Assembly (NCBI RefSeq): GCF_002846415.1
Contig: NZ_PJMX01000001.1
Span: forward strand, 4,526,001-4,590,000
Length of the DNA stretch: 64,000 nt
Reading direction: 5' to 3'
From: Streptomyces sp. TLI_146
Lineage (GTDB): Bacteria > Actinomycetota > Actinomycetes > Streptomycetales > Streptomycetaceae
The notes under the pieces were generated by a model. It had not been told where the DNA came from, searched no databases, and saw only the letters and a list, made by a program, of their open reading frames with translations. Shown here in pieces: positions 8,672 to 16,554 of the stretch. Position numbers and translations under genes: made by a program. Numbering within the stretch: position 1 is the first letter of the stretch; each line of letters opens with the position of its first letter.

Positions 8672-9982
8672 TCAGGGTGTTGCCGGAGCCGGGGCCGGAG
8701 CCGGCAGGACGCCCGTGCGGTAGATCGTTCCGGCGCAGGCGTTGGGGATGGTCGCCTCGGCGGTCGGCGCGCCGGGCTCGGCGACGTGGGTCACCGCGAC
8801 CTTGCCGTCCGTCGGGGTGGCGGGCGTCGCCGGGTCGGCGGCGCCGAGCTGGGGTTCGGCGCCCGTCGATGCCGTACCGGTCCCGGTGCTGCCGGTCGCC
8901 CCGCCGCTGCCTCCGCTGACCGTCGACGGCGAGGGGTCGGGCGAGGGCTGCGGCTTGGGACAGGTCTCGGACGGCACCCAGGCGAACTTGACCTCGTACG
9001 CGGCCGACGGCTTGAGCACCAGACCGGTGGCTTCGAGCGAGGGGTCGGGCAGCCGGGCCGCCGGGTCGCCGGTGGAGTGGTCCACGACGGTGATCCGGGA
9101 GGCGTCGGCGGCGCCCAGCGCCTGGAAGTCGACCTTGCCGGCCCCGCTGACCTGGCAGAGCTTCTGCGAGACGTTGGCGACGCGGAACGTGCCGTAGACC
9201 TTGCCGTCGGCGTCGGGCTTGCTGATCCGGGCGGACTTCACGCCGAGTTCGGTCGCGTCGCAGACCGGCGAGTCGGCGACCACGGGCCCGCCGGGGGGCC
9301 CGGTCTCGCCGCCCACGGTGCCGCCGACGGCGGTCCGTCCGGGCTCCACGGGCTTCACCGTCCCGGTCGGCGCCGGGGTGCGGGGGGTCCGGCCGGAGGG
9401 CCTGTCGGCCCCCCGGTCACCGTCCTCCACACCCGGCGCGGTACCGGTGCCGCCGTGGGCCTGCTGGCCGTGCCCGGCGATGGTGGGCCGGTCCTCGGAG
9501 GCCGCGCCCGTGTTGGCGACGTGCAGGAACGCGGGGACCGCGGTGCCGATGAGCAGCGCCGCGGCGGCCGCGCCGACCATCGCGTGCCGCTTGCGGGCCT
9601 GGCGGGCGGGGACGGCCCGGCGCAGCTGGTCCAGGGCTCCCTCGGACGGCTCCATGCCGTCCACCGCGCCGTGCAGCAGCCGGCGCAGCGCGTCCTCGTC
9701 CGGGGTCAGGCCAGGTGGGAAGGGGTCGTTCACAATCGCGTTTCCAGTCCGGTCGTCCAGAGGGCGGTCGGGCCCGTTTGTGCTCTCCCCGTGGCGGCGG
9801 CCGTGGCCGCTGTCGCCGTGCTCACCGTGGTGCCCGTGTTCCCCCCGGGCCCCGGCCGTGCCGTACGGACTGTCCGTGCCGTACGCAGTGTCGTCCCGGC
9901 GGCCGCGGTGGTCACCGCGCTGCTCGCCGTCTCCCCGCCGGTCCTCCCTGTCTCCGAATCCCGCATTCCACTTGGCGCTCAT
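8672..9982 (-). CDS. Single-pass membrane protein coupled to a sigma factor (possible anti-sigma or co-regulator)
   Basis: 436 residues. Its ATG overlaps the stop of the upstream sigma-factor gene in an ATGA, so the two are translationally coupled. The N-terminal 130 residues are hydrophilic and rich in Gly, His, Arg and Asp, followed by a short acidic module (LTPDEDALRRLLHGAVDGMEPSEGALDQLRRAVPAR split here by position 90-125) and a membrane helix (about 135-155, VGAAAAALLIGTAVPAFLHV). The outside part is Pro/Thr-rich with a Cys-containing domain (VCDATELGV ... VANVSQKLCQVSG ... SETCPKP) resembling DUF4232. The layout of cytoplasmic tail, helix and outside domain is that of a membrane anti-sigma factor, but no zinc-binding HxxxCxxC motif is seen. 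Role inferred from context only. Confidence 0.8.
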   Translation of the reverse strand: MSAKWNAGFGDREDRRGDGEQRGDHRGRRDDTAYGTDSPYGTAGARGEHGHHGEHGDSGHGRRHGESTNGPDRPLDDRTGNAIVNDPFPPGLTPDEDALRRLLHGAVDGMEPSEGALDQLRRAVPARQARKRHAMVGAAAAALLIGTAVPAFLHVANTGAASEDRPTIAGHGQQAHGGTGTAPGVEDGDRGADRPSGRTPRTPAPTGTVKPVEPGRTAVGGTVGGETGPPGGPVVADSPVCDATELGVKSARISKPDADGKVYGTFRVANVSQKLCQVSGAGKVDFQALGAADASRITVVDHSTGDPAARLPDPSLEATGLVLKPSAAYEVKFAWVPSETCPKPQPSPDPSPSTVSGGSGGATGSTGTGTASTGAEPQLGAADPATPATPTDGKVAVTHVAEPGAPTAEATIPNACAGTIYRTGVLPAPAPAPATP

Positions 9983-10647
9983 ACCGGTGCCTCCATGGCT
10001 ATCCGGAGTGCGGCGATGCCGCGTGAGCCGTACGCCTTCACCGAGCCCAGGGATATCCCCAGCGTCTCGGCGACCTGGGACTCGGTCATGTCCGCGAAGT
10101 ACCGCAGCACGAGGACCTCGCGCTGGCGGCGCTGGAGGCCGCGCATGGCCTTGATCAGCGCGTCCCGCTCCAGCTGGTCGTACGCCCCCTCCTCGGCGCT
10201 CGCCATGTCGGGCATCGGCTTGGAGAGCAGCTTGAGCCCGAGGATGCGGCGGCGCAGGGCCGAGCGGGACAGGTTGACGACGGTCTGGCGCAGATAGGCG
10301 AGCGTCTTCTCGGGTTCGCGCACGCGCGAGCGGGCCGAGTGGACGCGGATGAAGGCCTCCTGGACGACGTCCTCGCAGGAGGCCGTGTCGTCGAGCAGCA
10401 GCGCGGCGAGCCCGAGCAGCGAGCGGTAGTGCGCGCGGTAGGTCTCGGTGAGGTGGTCGACGGTGGTCCCTGCGGCCATGGCGTCGTCAGTGCCCTCGCG
10501 GGCCGACGTCGGCTGGGACGGGACGCGGGTGGGGCGCGCGGTCGGCATGGGGGCGATCACCGGCATGCCGCCGGCCGGCCGCCGCCGGAGCGGACGGACC
10601 ACTGCGCCGCGCACCGGAATCGCGCTGATGTCGAGAACCTCTGCCAC
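9979..10647 (-). CDS. SigE-family (ECF-like) RNA polymerase sigma factor
   Basis: 222 residues. Region 2 runs from about 65 (YRAHYRSLLGLAALLLDDTASCEDVVQEAFIRVH) and region 4 from about 155 (LQRRQREVLVLRYFADMTESQVAETLGISLGSVKAYGSRG). These are the two core regions of group IV sigma factors, which direct RNA polymerase to stress or envelope promoters. The first 55 residues are a Pro/Arg-rich extension. GTG at 10647 was kept because the reading frame looks coding (AEVLDISAIPVRGAVV); the internal ATG at about residue 57 (AAGTTVDHL) is a possible shorter start. The stop overlaps the membrane-protein start by 4 bp. A 317-bp gene-free region lies upstream. Confidence 0.9.
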   Translation of the reverse strand: MAEVLDISAIPVRGAVVRPLRRRPAGGMPVIAPMPTARPTRVPSQPTSAREGTDDAMAAGTTVDHLTETYRAHYRSLLGLAALLLDDTASCEDVVQEAFIRVHSARSRVREPEKTLAYLRQTVVNLSRSALRRRILGLKLLSKPMPDMASAEEGAYDQLERDALIKAMRGLQRRQREVLVLRYFADMTESQVAETLGISLGSVKAYGSRGIAALRIAMEAPV

Positions 10648-10964
10648 GCCAGTTGGACACGCTTCCCCCCGTCAGGGTTGTACGCGTACGACACCGTTTT
10701 TGACAGTGCGACAAATGCCCTCATGCGTACTCGCTCTTCCCCAATGCCCCGATATTTACGGCACCTTGATGGGCGACCGCATAGACGCTCCATGCCGGGC
10801 TGCCGGTTGCAGGGACACGGAAATGAATCGTGTAACAGGGCAACAGTGCAGTTCAAGTGGTACAGACCAGCGACTTGCTCACAGAGCGTTCACAGATCCT
10901 ACAAACTCTGTGGCCTTCCCGGCGGCGAAATCGCGCCGGTGTGCGACCGGTCTTCAGCCGCTCT
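10648..10964. other. Intergenic region between sigma gene and asd, no gene seen
   Basis: This 317-bp stretch is clearly richer in A+T than its surroundings. It must hold the sigma-gene promoter (minus strand). A 10-bp palindrome GTACGCGTAC lies about 35 bp before the sigma start. At 10877-10909 three 11-bp units on the plus strand begin GCTCACA, GTTCACA and CTACAAA, a weak PHO-box-like pattern. Two CTCTTCAGCCG-like repeats precede the asd stop. I see no protein-coding frame. Confidence 0.5.
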
Positions 10965-12020
10965 TCAGCCGCTGAATTCCCGGGCCGCCAGCTCCGCGAT
11001 CTGAGCGGCGTTCAAAGCCGAGCCCTTGCGGAGGTTGTCGCCGCAGACGAAGAGATCGAGCGCGTACGGGTCGTCGGGCGAGCGGCGTACCCGTCCCACC
11101 CACGCGGGGTCGGTGCCGACCGCGTCGGCGGGTGTCGGGAACTCGCCGGCCGCCGGGTCGTCGAGCAGCACCACGCCGGGCGCGGTCGCCAGGATCTCGT
11201 GGGCCCGCGCCACCTCGACCTCGTTCTCGAAGGTGGCGTGGACGGAGACGGAGTGGGTGGTGACCACAGGCACCCGGACGCAGGTCGCGGCCACCGCGAG
11301 CCGCGGCAGGCCGAGCACCTTGCGGGTCTCCTCGCGCAGCCCCAGCTCCTCGCTGGACCAGCCGCCGTCGGCCGGCTCCCCCGACCAGGGCACCACGTTG
11401 AGCGCCACCGGCGCCGCGAACGGCCCGGTGTCCTCGCCCACGGCCCGGCGCACGTCGCCGGGCCCGGTGCCCAGTTCCGTACCCGCGACGAGGGAGAGCT
11501 GTGCGCGCAGGGCCTCGACGCCGGCCCGTCCGGCGCCGCTGACCGCCTGGTACGTGGAGACGACGAGCCCGCTCAGGCCGTACTCGGCGTGCAGCGCGCC
11601 CACCGCCACGATCAGCGCGAGGGTGACGCAGTGCGGGGAGGCCACGATCCCGCGCGGCCGCAGCCGTACGGCATGGGGGTTGACCTCGGGCACCACCAGC
11701 GGCACGTCCGGGTCCATGCGGAAGGCCGACGAGGTGTCCACGACCACCGCGCCCTTGGCGGCGGCGACCGGCGCCCACTGGGCGGCGACCTGCTCGGGCA
11801 CCAGGAAGACGGCGACGTCGACGCCGTCGAGCGCCTCCTCGCCCAGGGCCAGGACCTCGGTCTGCTCGCCGCGCACGACGAGCTTGCGGCCCGCCGAGCG
11901 CGGGGAGGCGACGAGTCTGATCTCGCCCCAGACGTCCGCATGCTGGGACAGGATCTGGAGCAGCACCGCGCCGGCGCCCCCGGTCGCTCCGACGACCGCG
12001 AGCGCCGGCTTGCGGGTCAT
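10965..12020 (-). CDS. asd: Aspartate-semialdehyde dehydrogenase, divergent active-site motif
   Basis: 351 residues. It follows the aspartokinase gene and overlaps it in an ATGA, as expected for the second step of lysine/threonine/methionine synthesis (aspartyl phosphate to aspartate semialdehyde, NADPH). The Rossmann motif VVGATGGAG is at 9-17. The nucleophile is Cys131, but the surrounding motif is SPHCVT instead of the usual NPNC(S/T)T, so the Asn before the Cys is replaced by His. Gln158 (STYQAVSGAG) and the Arg/His of CVRVPVVTTHSVSVH are kept. It could be a working enzyme with altered chemistry or a specialised paralogue; a second asd elsewhere in the genome would decide. Confidence 0.88.
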   Translation of the reverse strand: MTRKPALAVVGATGGAGAVLLQILSQHADVWGEIRLVASPRSAGRKLVVRGEQTEVLALGEEALDGVDVAVFLVPEQVAAQWAPVAAAKGAVVVDTSSAFRMDPDVPLVVPEVNPHAVRLRPRGIVASPHCVTLALIVAVGALHAEYGLSGLVVSTYQAVSGAGRAGVEALRAQLSLVAGTELGTGPGDVRRAVGEDTGPFAAPVALNVVPWSGEPADGGWSSEELGLREETRKVLGLPRLAVAATCVRVPVVTTHSVSVHATFENEVEVARAHEILATAPGVVLLDDPAAGEFPTPADAVGTDPAWVGRVRRSPDDPYALDLFVCGDNLRKGSALNAAQIAELAAREFSG

Positions 12021-12538
12021 CGTCCGGTGCCTCCGTAGACGACCGCCTCGTCGGAGTCGGAGTCCAGGCCGAAGGCGGTGTGCACGGCGCGCACGGCCTC
12101 GTTGACGTCGTCGGCGCGGGTGACCACGGAGATGCGGATCTCGGAGGTGGAGATCAGCTCGATGTTCACGCCCGCGTCGCTGAGCGCCTCGAAGAACCCG
12201 GCGGTGACGCCCGGGTTGGTCTTCATCCCGGCGCCGACCAGCGAGATCTTGGCGATCTGGTCGTCGTAGCGCAGCGACTCGAAGCCGATGGTCGCCTTGG
12301 CCCGCTCCAGGGCGTCGATGGCCTTGCGGCCCTCCGCCTTGGGCAGGGTGAACGAGATGTCGGTCAGCCCGGTGGAGGCGGCCGAGACGTTCTGGACGAC
12401 CATGTCGATGTTGATCTCGGCATTGGCGATGGTCCGGAAGATGGCCGCGGCCTCGCCCGGCTTGTCGGGGACCCCGACCACCGTGATCTTCGCCTCGGAG
12501 ACGTCGTGGGCGACTCCGGAGATGATGGCGTGCTCCAC
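12017..12538 (-). other. In-frame internal start for aspartokinase beta subunit
   Basis: GTG at 12538 (codon 254 of the kinase), preceded 7 nt upstream by GGAAGG. The product would begin VEHAIISGVAHDVSEAKITV, matching where beta subunits of alpha2-beta2 aspartokinases begin in Corynebacterium (near residue 250). It would be 173 residues of ACT domains. Confidence 0.7.
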
Positions 12539-13297
12539 CTGCTGACCTTCCGCCCGGGAACGTGGTTCGTTGCTGACCCAGGTGCCCTGAAGTCCGCTGA
12601 AGGACGACCGCACGTGGATCGGGATGTTGTAACGGCGTGCGTACTCGACGCAGCGGTGCAGCAGCACCTTGGAGCCGGACGCGGCCAGCTCCAGCATGTC
12701 CTCGAAGGAGATCCAGTCGATCTTCTTGGCCTTCTTCACCACACGCGGGTCGGCGGTGAACACACCGTCGACGTCCGTGTAGATCTCGCAGACCTCGGCG
12801 TCGAGCGCCGCCGCGAGGGCGACGGCCGTGGTGTCGGACCCGCCTCGGCCGAGCGTGGTGATGTCCTTCTTGTCCTGGGACACGCCCTGGAACCCGGCCA
12901 CGATCGCGATGTTGCCCTCGTCGAGGGCGGTGCGGATGCGGCCCGGCGTGACGTCGATGATCCGCGCTTTGTTGTGGACCGAGTCCGTGATGACGCCTGC
13001 CTGGCTGCCCGTGAACGACTGGGCGTTGTGGCCCAGGTTTTTGATCGCCATGGCCAGCAGGGCCATGGAGATCCGCTCTCCGGCGGTCAGCAGCATGTCG
13101 AATTCCCGGCCGGTCGGCATCGGAGATACCTGCTCGGCGAGATCGATCAACTCGTCCGTCGTGTCGCCCATCGCGGAAACCACGACGACCACCTGGTGGC
13201 CGTTCTTCTTGGCTTCCACGATCCGCTTGGCGACGCGCTTGATGCCCTCGGCATCGGCAACGGAGGAGCCTCCGTACTTCTGCACGACAAGGCCCAC
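12017..13297 (-). CDS. lysC: Aspartate kinase (alpha subunit, with in-frame beta start)
   Basis: 426 residues. N-terminal amino-acid kinase domain (KYGGSSVAD at 7-15, the SFTGSQAGV segment, LGRGGSDTTAVALAAALDAEVCEIYTD around 150-185) and C-terminal paired ACT domains (from about 265) that bind lysine and threonine. It phosphorylates aspartate in the first step of the aspartate-family pathway. GTG start. It overlaps asd by 4 bp. An internal GTG with its own ribosome binding site would make the shorter regulatory beta chain, as in Corynebacterium and Bacillus relatives. Also called ask. About 225 bp separates it from the DUF5063 gene upstream, with a perfect 12-bp palindrome CCTCCCGGGAGG at 13356-13367. 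Confidence 0.96.
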   Translation of the reverse strand: MGLVVQKYGGSSVADAEGIKRVAKRIVEAKKNGHQVVVVVSAMGDTTDELIDLAEQVSPMPTGREFDMLLTAGERISMALLAMAIKNLGHNAQSFTGSQAGVITDSVHNKARIIDVTPGRIRTALDEGNIAIVAGFQGVSQDKKDITTLGRGGSDTTAVALAAALDAEVCEIYTDVDGVFTADPRVVKKAKKIDWISFEDMLELAASGSKVLLHRCVEYARRYNIPIHVRSSFSGLQGTWVSNEPRSRAEGQQVEHAIISGVAHDVSEAKITVVGVPDKPGEAAAIFRTIANAEINIDMVVQNVSAASTGLTDISFTLPKAEGRKAIDALERAKATIGFESLRYDDQIAKISLVGAGMKTNPGVTAGFFEALSDAGVNIELISTSEIRISVVTRADDVNEAVRAVHTAFGLDSDSDEAVVYGGTGR

Positions 13298-13523
13298 GTG
13301 CGCTCCTCGCTCGGTTCATTACTGCGGTCGGCTCAGTCTAACGAGCGGCCCGGATCCTCCCGGGAGGTGTCACATCGTGAGATGTCCCGCTCGCGATGCG
13401 ATCTTGGTAGGCCCCCGGGTGGGGGGACGGATCCGGTCCGCTCGTGATGGCGCACCTGCCCCTCGGCCGTGGTTGTACGCACGGGTGTGGGGCGGCTCAC
13501 AAGCCGGGGGAGCGCGTACGGGA

Positions 13524-14183
13524 CTACTTGACCGTGCGCAGGCCCAGCGGCCCCGCGATCTCCTCGGCCATCACGCGGCCCGCCTCCTCGGCGAGCGACT
13601 CCTCGGTGAGGTCCTCGTCCGTGTCCAGGCCGTCCAGCTCCTCCAGGGGCTGGTTGAGGCGGACGTGGGCGACGAGCGACTGGAGGGCTCGCAGGGTCGC
13701 GGAGGCGGTGGAGCCCCAGTTGGAGAAGTACGAGAACTGCCACCACCACAGCGCCTCGGTGGTGCGGCCCGCGCGGTAGTGGGCGAGGCCGTGGCGCAGA
13801 TCGGTGACGACGTCCGCGAGGTCGTCGGAGATCCGGCAGGCGACGGGCGCCTTGCGCGGCTCGTACGGGTCGAAGACCTCGGAGTAGACGTCGATCGGCT
13901 CCAGCAGGGCCGCGAACCGCTCGCGCAGGTCGTCGACGTCCGGCTCCGGGCCGAGGTCCGGCTCGTACCGCTCGTCCGGGACGATGTCCTCGTGCGCACC
14001 GAGGCGGCCCCCGGCGAGCAGCAGCTGGGAGACCTCCAGGAGCAGGAACGGCACCGCGCTGTCCGGCTCGTCGCCCTTGGCCACCTCGGTGACCGCGACG
14101 ATGAAGGACTCGACCTGGTCCGCGATCTGGACCGCGAAGGAGTCCGGATCCTGGTTGACCGCGTGCAGCGTTGCGTCAGACAT
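13524..14183 (-). CDS. DUF5063 domain protein
   Basis: 219 residues, acidic, all helical in appearance (FAVQIADQVESFIVAVTEVAKG ... LLLEVSQLLLAGGRLG ... ISDDLADVVTDLRHGLAHYRAGRTTEALWWWQFSYFSNWG). This is the actinobacterial DUF5063 family, always found next to recR in relatives as I recall; its function is not known. The ATG at 14183 overlaps the recR stop by 8 bp, and its ribosome binding site GGAAGG lies inside recR, so the two are co-translated. The upstream in-frame ATG at 14204 is less well placed. Confidence 0.88.
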   Translation of the reverse strand: MSDATLHAVNQDPDSFAVQIADQVESFIVAVTEVAKGDEPDSAVPFLLLEVSQLLLAGGRLGAHEDIVPDERYEPDLGPEPDVDDLRERFAALLEPIDVYSEVFDPYEPRKAPVACRISDDLADVVTDLRHGLAHYRAGRTTEALWWWQFSYFSNWGSTASATLRALQSLVAHVRLNQPLEELDGLDTDEDLTEESLAEEAGRVMAEEIAGPLGLRTVK

Positions 14184-14775
14184 CGAGAAGTCGCCTTCCT
14201 TCAAAGGCCCGCCCGAGCGTGACCTCGTCCGCGTACTCCAGATCTCCCCCGACGGGGAGTCCGCTGGCCAGCCGGGTGACCCGCAGGCCCATCGGCTTGA
14301 TCATGCGGGCGAGGTACGTCGCTGTCGCCTCGCCCTCCAGGTTCGGGTCGGTGGCCAGGATCAGTTCGGTGACCGTGCCGTCGGCGAGCCGGGCGAGCAG
14401 CTCGCGGATGCGCAGGTCGTCCGGGCCGACCCCCTCGATGGGGCTGATGGCGCCGCCGAGCACGTGGTAGCGGCCGCGGAACTCGCGGGTCCGCTCGATC
14501 GCCACGACGTCCTTGGGCTCCTCCACGACACAGATGACGGCGAGGTCGCGGCGCGGGTCGCGGCAGATGTTGCACTGCTCCTGCTGCGCCACGTTGCCGC
14601 ACACCGCGCAGAACCGGACCTTGTCCTTCACTTCGAGCAGCGCGTGCGCGAGGCGGCGCACGTCGGTGGGCTCGGCCTGGAGGATGTGGAAGGCGATCCG
14701 CTGCGCGCTCTTGGGACCGACGCCGGGCAGCCTGCCCAACTCGTCGATGAGGTCCTGGACCACGCCTTCGTACAA
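14176..14775 (-). CDS. recR: Recombination mediator RecR
   Basis: 199 residues. N-terminal helix-hairpin-helix (LGRLPGVGPKSAQRIAFHIL), a four-Cys zinc finger (FCAVCGNVAQQEQCNICRDP) and a TOPRIM domain (ICVVEEPKDVVAIERT ... LILATDPNLEGEATATYL). RecR works with RecO and RecF to load RecA on gapped DNA. It starts with TTG at 14775 behind GAGAGG. It sits between ybaB (113 bp upstream) and DUF5063 (8-bp overlap), the usual ybaB-recR pairing. Confidence 0.96.
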   Translation of the reverse strand: MYEGVVQDLIDELGRLPGVGPKSAQRIAFHILQAEPTDVRRLAHALLEVKDKVRFCAVCGNVAQQEQCNICRDPRRDLAVICVVEEPKDVVAIERTREFRGRYHVLGGAISPIEGVGPDDLRIRELLARLADGTVTELILATDPNLEGEATATYLARMIKPMGLRVTRLASGLPVGGDLEYADEVTLGRAFEGRRLLDV

Positions 14776-14888
14776 CGGACTGCCTCTCGTGGGTCTTCCG
14801 GGTGCTTACGGTAGTTGGTGGGCGGGCGCCGCATAAGAGCGGACCCGCGTTGTTCACCACTGTTCAGGAGCGCGCTCCCGCATCGGCC

Positions 14889-15224
14889 TCAGAAGGGCAG
14901 GCCGGGCATTCCGCCGAGGCCCTGCGCCAGCGGGCCGAGCTTCTGCTGCTGGAGCTGCTGCGCGTTCTCGTTCGCGGCCTGGACGGCGGCGACGACGAGG
15001 TCCGCGAGCGTCTCGGTGTCTTCGGGGTCGACCGCCTTGGGGTCGATGACGAGGCCGCGCAGCTCGCCGGAGCCGGTCACGGTCGCCTTGACGAGCCCGC
15101 CGCCGGCCTGGCCGTCGACCTCGGTCGCGGCGAGCTCCTCCTGCGCACGGGCGAGGTCCTGCTGCATCTGCTGCGCCTGCTGGAGCAGCTGCTGCATGTT
15201 GGGCTGGCCACCACCAGGGATCAC
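14889..15224 (-). CDS. YbaB/EbfC family nucleoid-associated protein
   Basis: 111 residues. Gln-rich N-terminal helix (MQQLLQQAQQMQQDLARAQEEL), a beta core with GGGLVKATVTGSGELRGLVIDP, and a C-terminal helix (TLADLVVAAVQAANENAQQL) that forms the tweezer-like dimer. These proteins bind DNA and often travel with recR. The start codon is GTG at 15224 with GGAG upstream. It is the first gene of the ybaB-recR-DUF5063 transcription unit. Confidence 0.94.
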   Translation of the reverse strand: MIPGGGQPNMQQLLQQAQQMQQDLARAQEELAATEVDGQAGGGLVKATVTGSGELRGLVIDPKAVDPEDTETLADLVVAAVQAANENAQQLQQQKLGPLAQGLGGMPGLPF

Positions 15225-15566
15225 GGTGCACTCCGTCTTTTCGCGTAGTCGTGTGTCGCGTAGCCGCGTACTCGGGTGCCGGAAGGATCCGGCACTCCGA
15301 GCCTACGTGCTCTCCCCGCGCACTGCTCCGCAACTCTTTCGAGTGAGTCGGCGGAGGTTCTCCTACCTGATCAAGGCCCACTTACGGGGGGAAACAGCGC
15401 GATAGCGGCCCTCGCGCCCACCATTCGGCGGTAGGAAGGGCAGTCACGTCTCGGGGGAGGCCGGTGGCCGCTGCGCACGGTGATGGACGGTGACTGTACG
15501 TTACGTCACCGGCATGCGCCGACCGCACGCCGACAGTTTCGATACGCACCGCGGAGGGAGCGCCGG
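15225..15566. other. Divergent promoter region between ybaB and the SLATT gene
   Basis: 342 bp without a gene. It holds the promoters of both flanking genes. A perfect 8-bp stem with a 4-nt loop (GTGCCGGA/TCCGGCAC) at 15276-15295 lies in the ybaB leader. Nearby CGCGTAG is repeated. No conserved RNA was recognised. Confidence 0.5.
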
Positions 15567-16292
15567 GTGAGCCAGCCGGAGATGCAGCCCGAGGGGCTCC
15601 CGGGACCGCCCCGGGACGAGCGCGACCTGACCGGGCGCCCGTTCCCGCTCGGCGACTGGGGCGAGCCCGCGGAACGGCTCGACGAGCTGTACCGGTGGGT
15701 CGAGGCGGGGGCGCTGCGCACAGCCGAGTGGTACCTGGCGGACCGGCTGTGGAAGCGGCGGGGCGCGCGGGTGCTGCGGGTGTGCACGGCGGCGGGGGCG
15801 ATCGCCGGGGCGGGGCTGCCGCTGCTCGACGTGACCGGGGCGCTGTCGGGCGCGTCCGGCTGGGGCTACGTCTGCCTGCTCCTGGGGGCGGCGTGCCTGG
15901 CCTGCGACCGGTACTTCGGGCTTACGTCGGGGTGGATGCGGGATGTCGCGACGGCGCAGGCGGTGCAGCGGCGGTTGCAGGGTCTTCAGTTCGACTGGGC
16001 GTCGGAGAGTGTGCGGGAGGTTCTGGGACCGACGGAGGGGACGGCGAGTGAGGCGGCGGATCGGTGCCTGTCGGTCCTGCGCCGGTTCTCCGAGGACGTC
16101 ACGGAGCTGGTGCGCTCCGAGACGGCGGACTGGATGGTGGAGTTCCGCTCCGGCCCGGCGCCCCTGGTGATGCAGTCCCTGGCGTCCACCTCCCCCCGCC
16201 CGGACGCGGCCCCCGGCCCGGGCCGCTTCCCCCTCCCCCCGGGCACCCGCCCGAACATGCCGCGCCAGCGCCCCCCGGAGTCCCCGCGTTAG
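15567..16292 (+). CDS. SLATT-like two-helix membrane protein
   Basis: 241 residues. After an acidic/proline N-terminus comes LDELYRWVEAGALRTAEWYLADRLWKRRGARVLRV and two membrane helices (about 75-95, VCTAAGAIAGAGLPLLDV, and 103-122, WGYVCLLLGAACLACDRY), then a long helical segment with ATAQAVQRRLQGLQFDWAS and a Pro-rich tail. This fits the SLATT family, 2TM proteins that often act as pore effectors beside nucleotide second-messenger systems. Here no SMODS, SLOG or other defence gene is adjacent, so it may be a housekeeping actinobacterial member. GTG at 15567 follows GGAGGGAG at 7 bp. Ends at repeat locus b. Confidence 0.75.
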   Translation: MSQPEMQPEGLPGPPRDERDLTGRPFPLGDWGEPAERLDELYRWVEAGALRTAEWYLADRLWKRRGARVLRVCTAAGAIAGAGLPLLDVTGALSGASGWGYVCLLLGAACLACDRYFGLTSGWMRDVATAQAVQRRLQGLQFDWASESVREVLGPTEGTASEAADRCLSVLRRFSEDVTELVRSETADWMVEFRSGPAPLVMQSLASTSPRPDAAPGPGRFPLPPGTRPNMPRQRPPESPR

Positions 16293-16294
16293 AG

Positions 16295-16547
16295 CCCCCA
16301 CCCCACCCCTTCCCTAAACCCTCCGGGGGTGGGGCCTGCGGCCCCTGCGCCCCGCTGTGTTCGTCTGCGGGCCGTGGCGGGCTGGTCGCGCAGTTCCCCG
16401 CGCCCCTAGGGGGTACGGGCGATTGCGAGGGCGAAGCCGAGCACTTCAGGGGCGCGGGGAACTGCGCGAGCAACCGGCCACGGTCCGCAGGCGAACAGGG
16501 GTCCCGGCCGCCCGCCAGAGGGCTTTCGGGAAGGGGTGGGGTGGGGG
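16295..16547. repeat. Palindromic repeat family, locus b (complete element)
   Basis: Between convergent genes. Inner arms of 49 bp at 16359-16407 and 16448-16496, with cores at 16388-16407 and 16448-16467, enclose a 40-bp loop of module type A. Outer G/C arms (CCCCACCCCACCCCTTCCC and its complement) lie at about 16297-16330 and 16515-16547. A folded transcript in either direction would form a very long hairpin, so a two-way terminator role is plausible. Confidence 0.9.
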
Positions 16548-16554
16548 TCAAAAA

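Noticed and set aside
15276..15295. Signal recognition particle RNA fragment, because of a CCGGAAGGATCCGG hairpin
   Set aside because: The stem closes at once and the conserved GGAAGCAGC loop context is absent.
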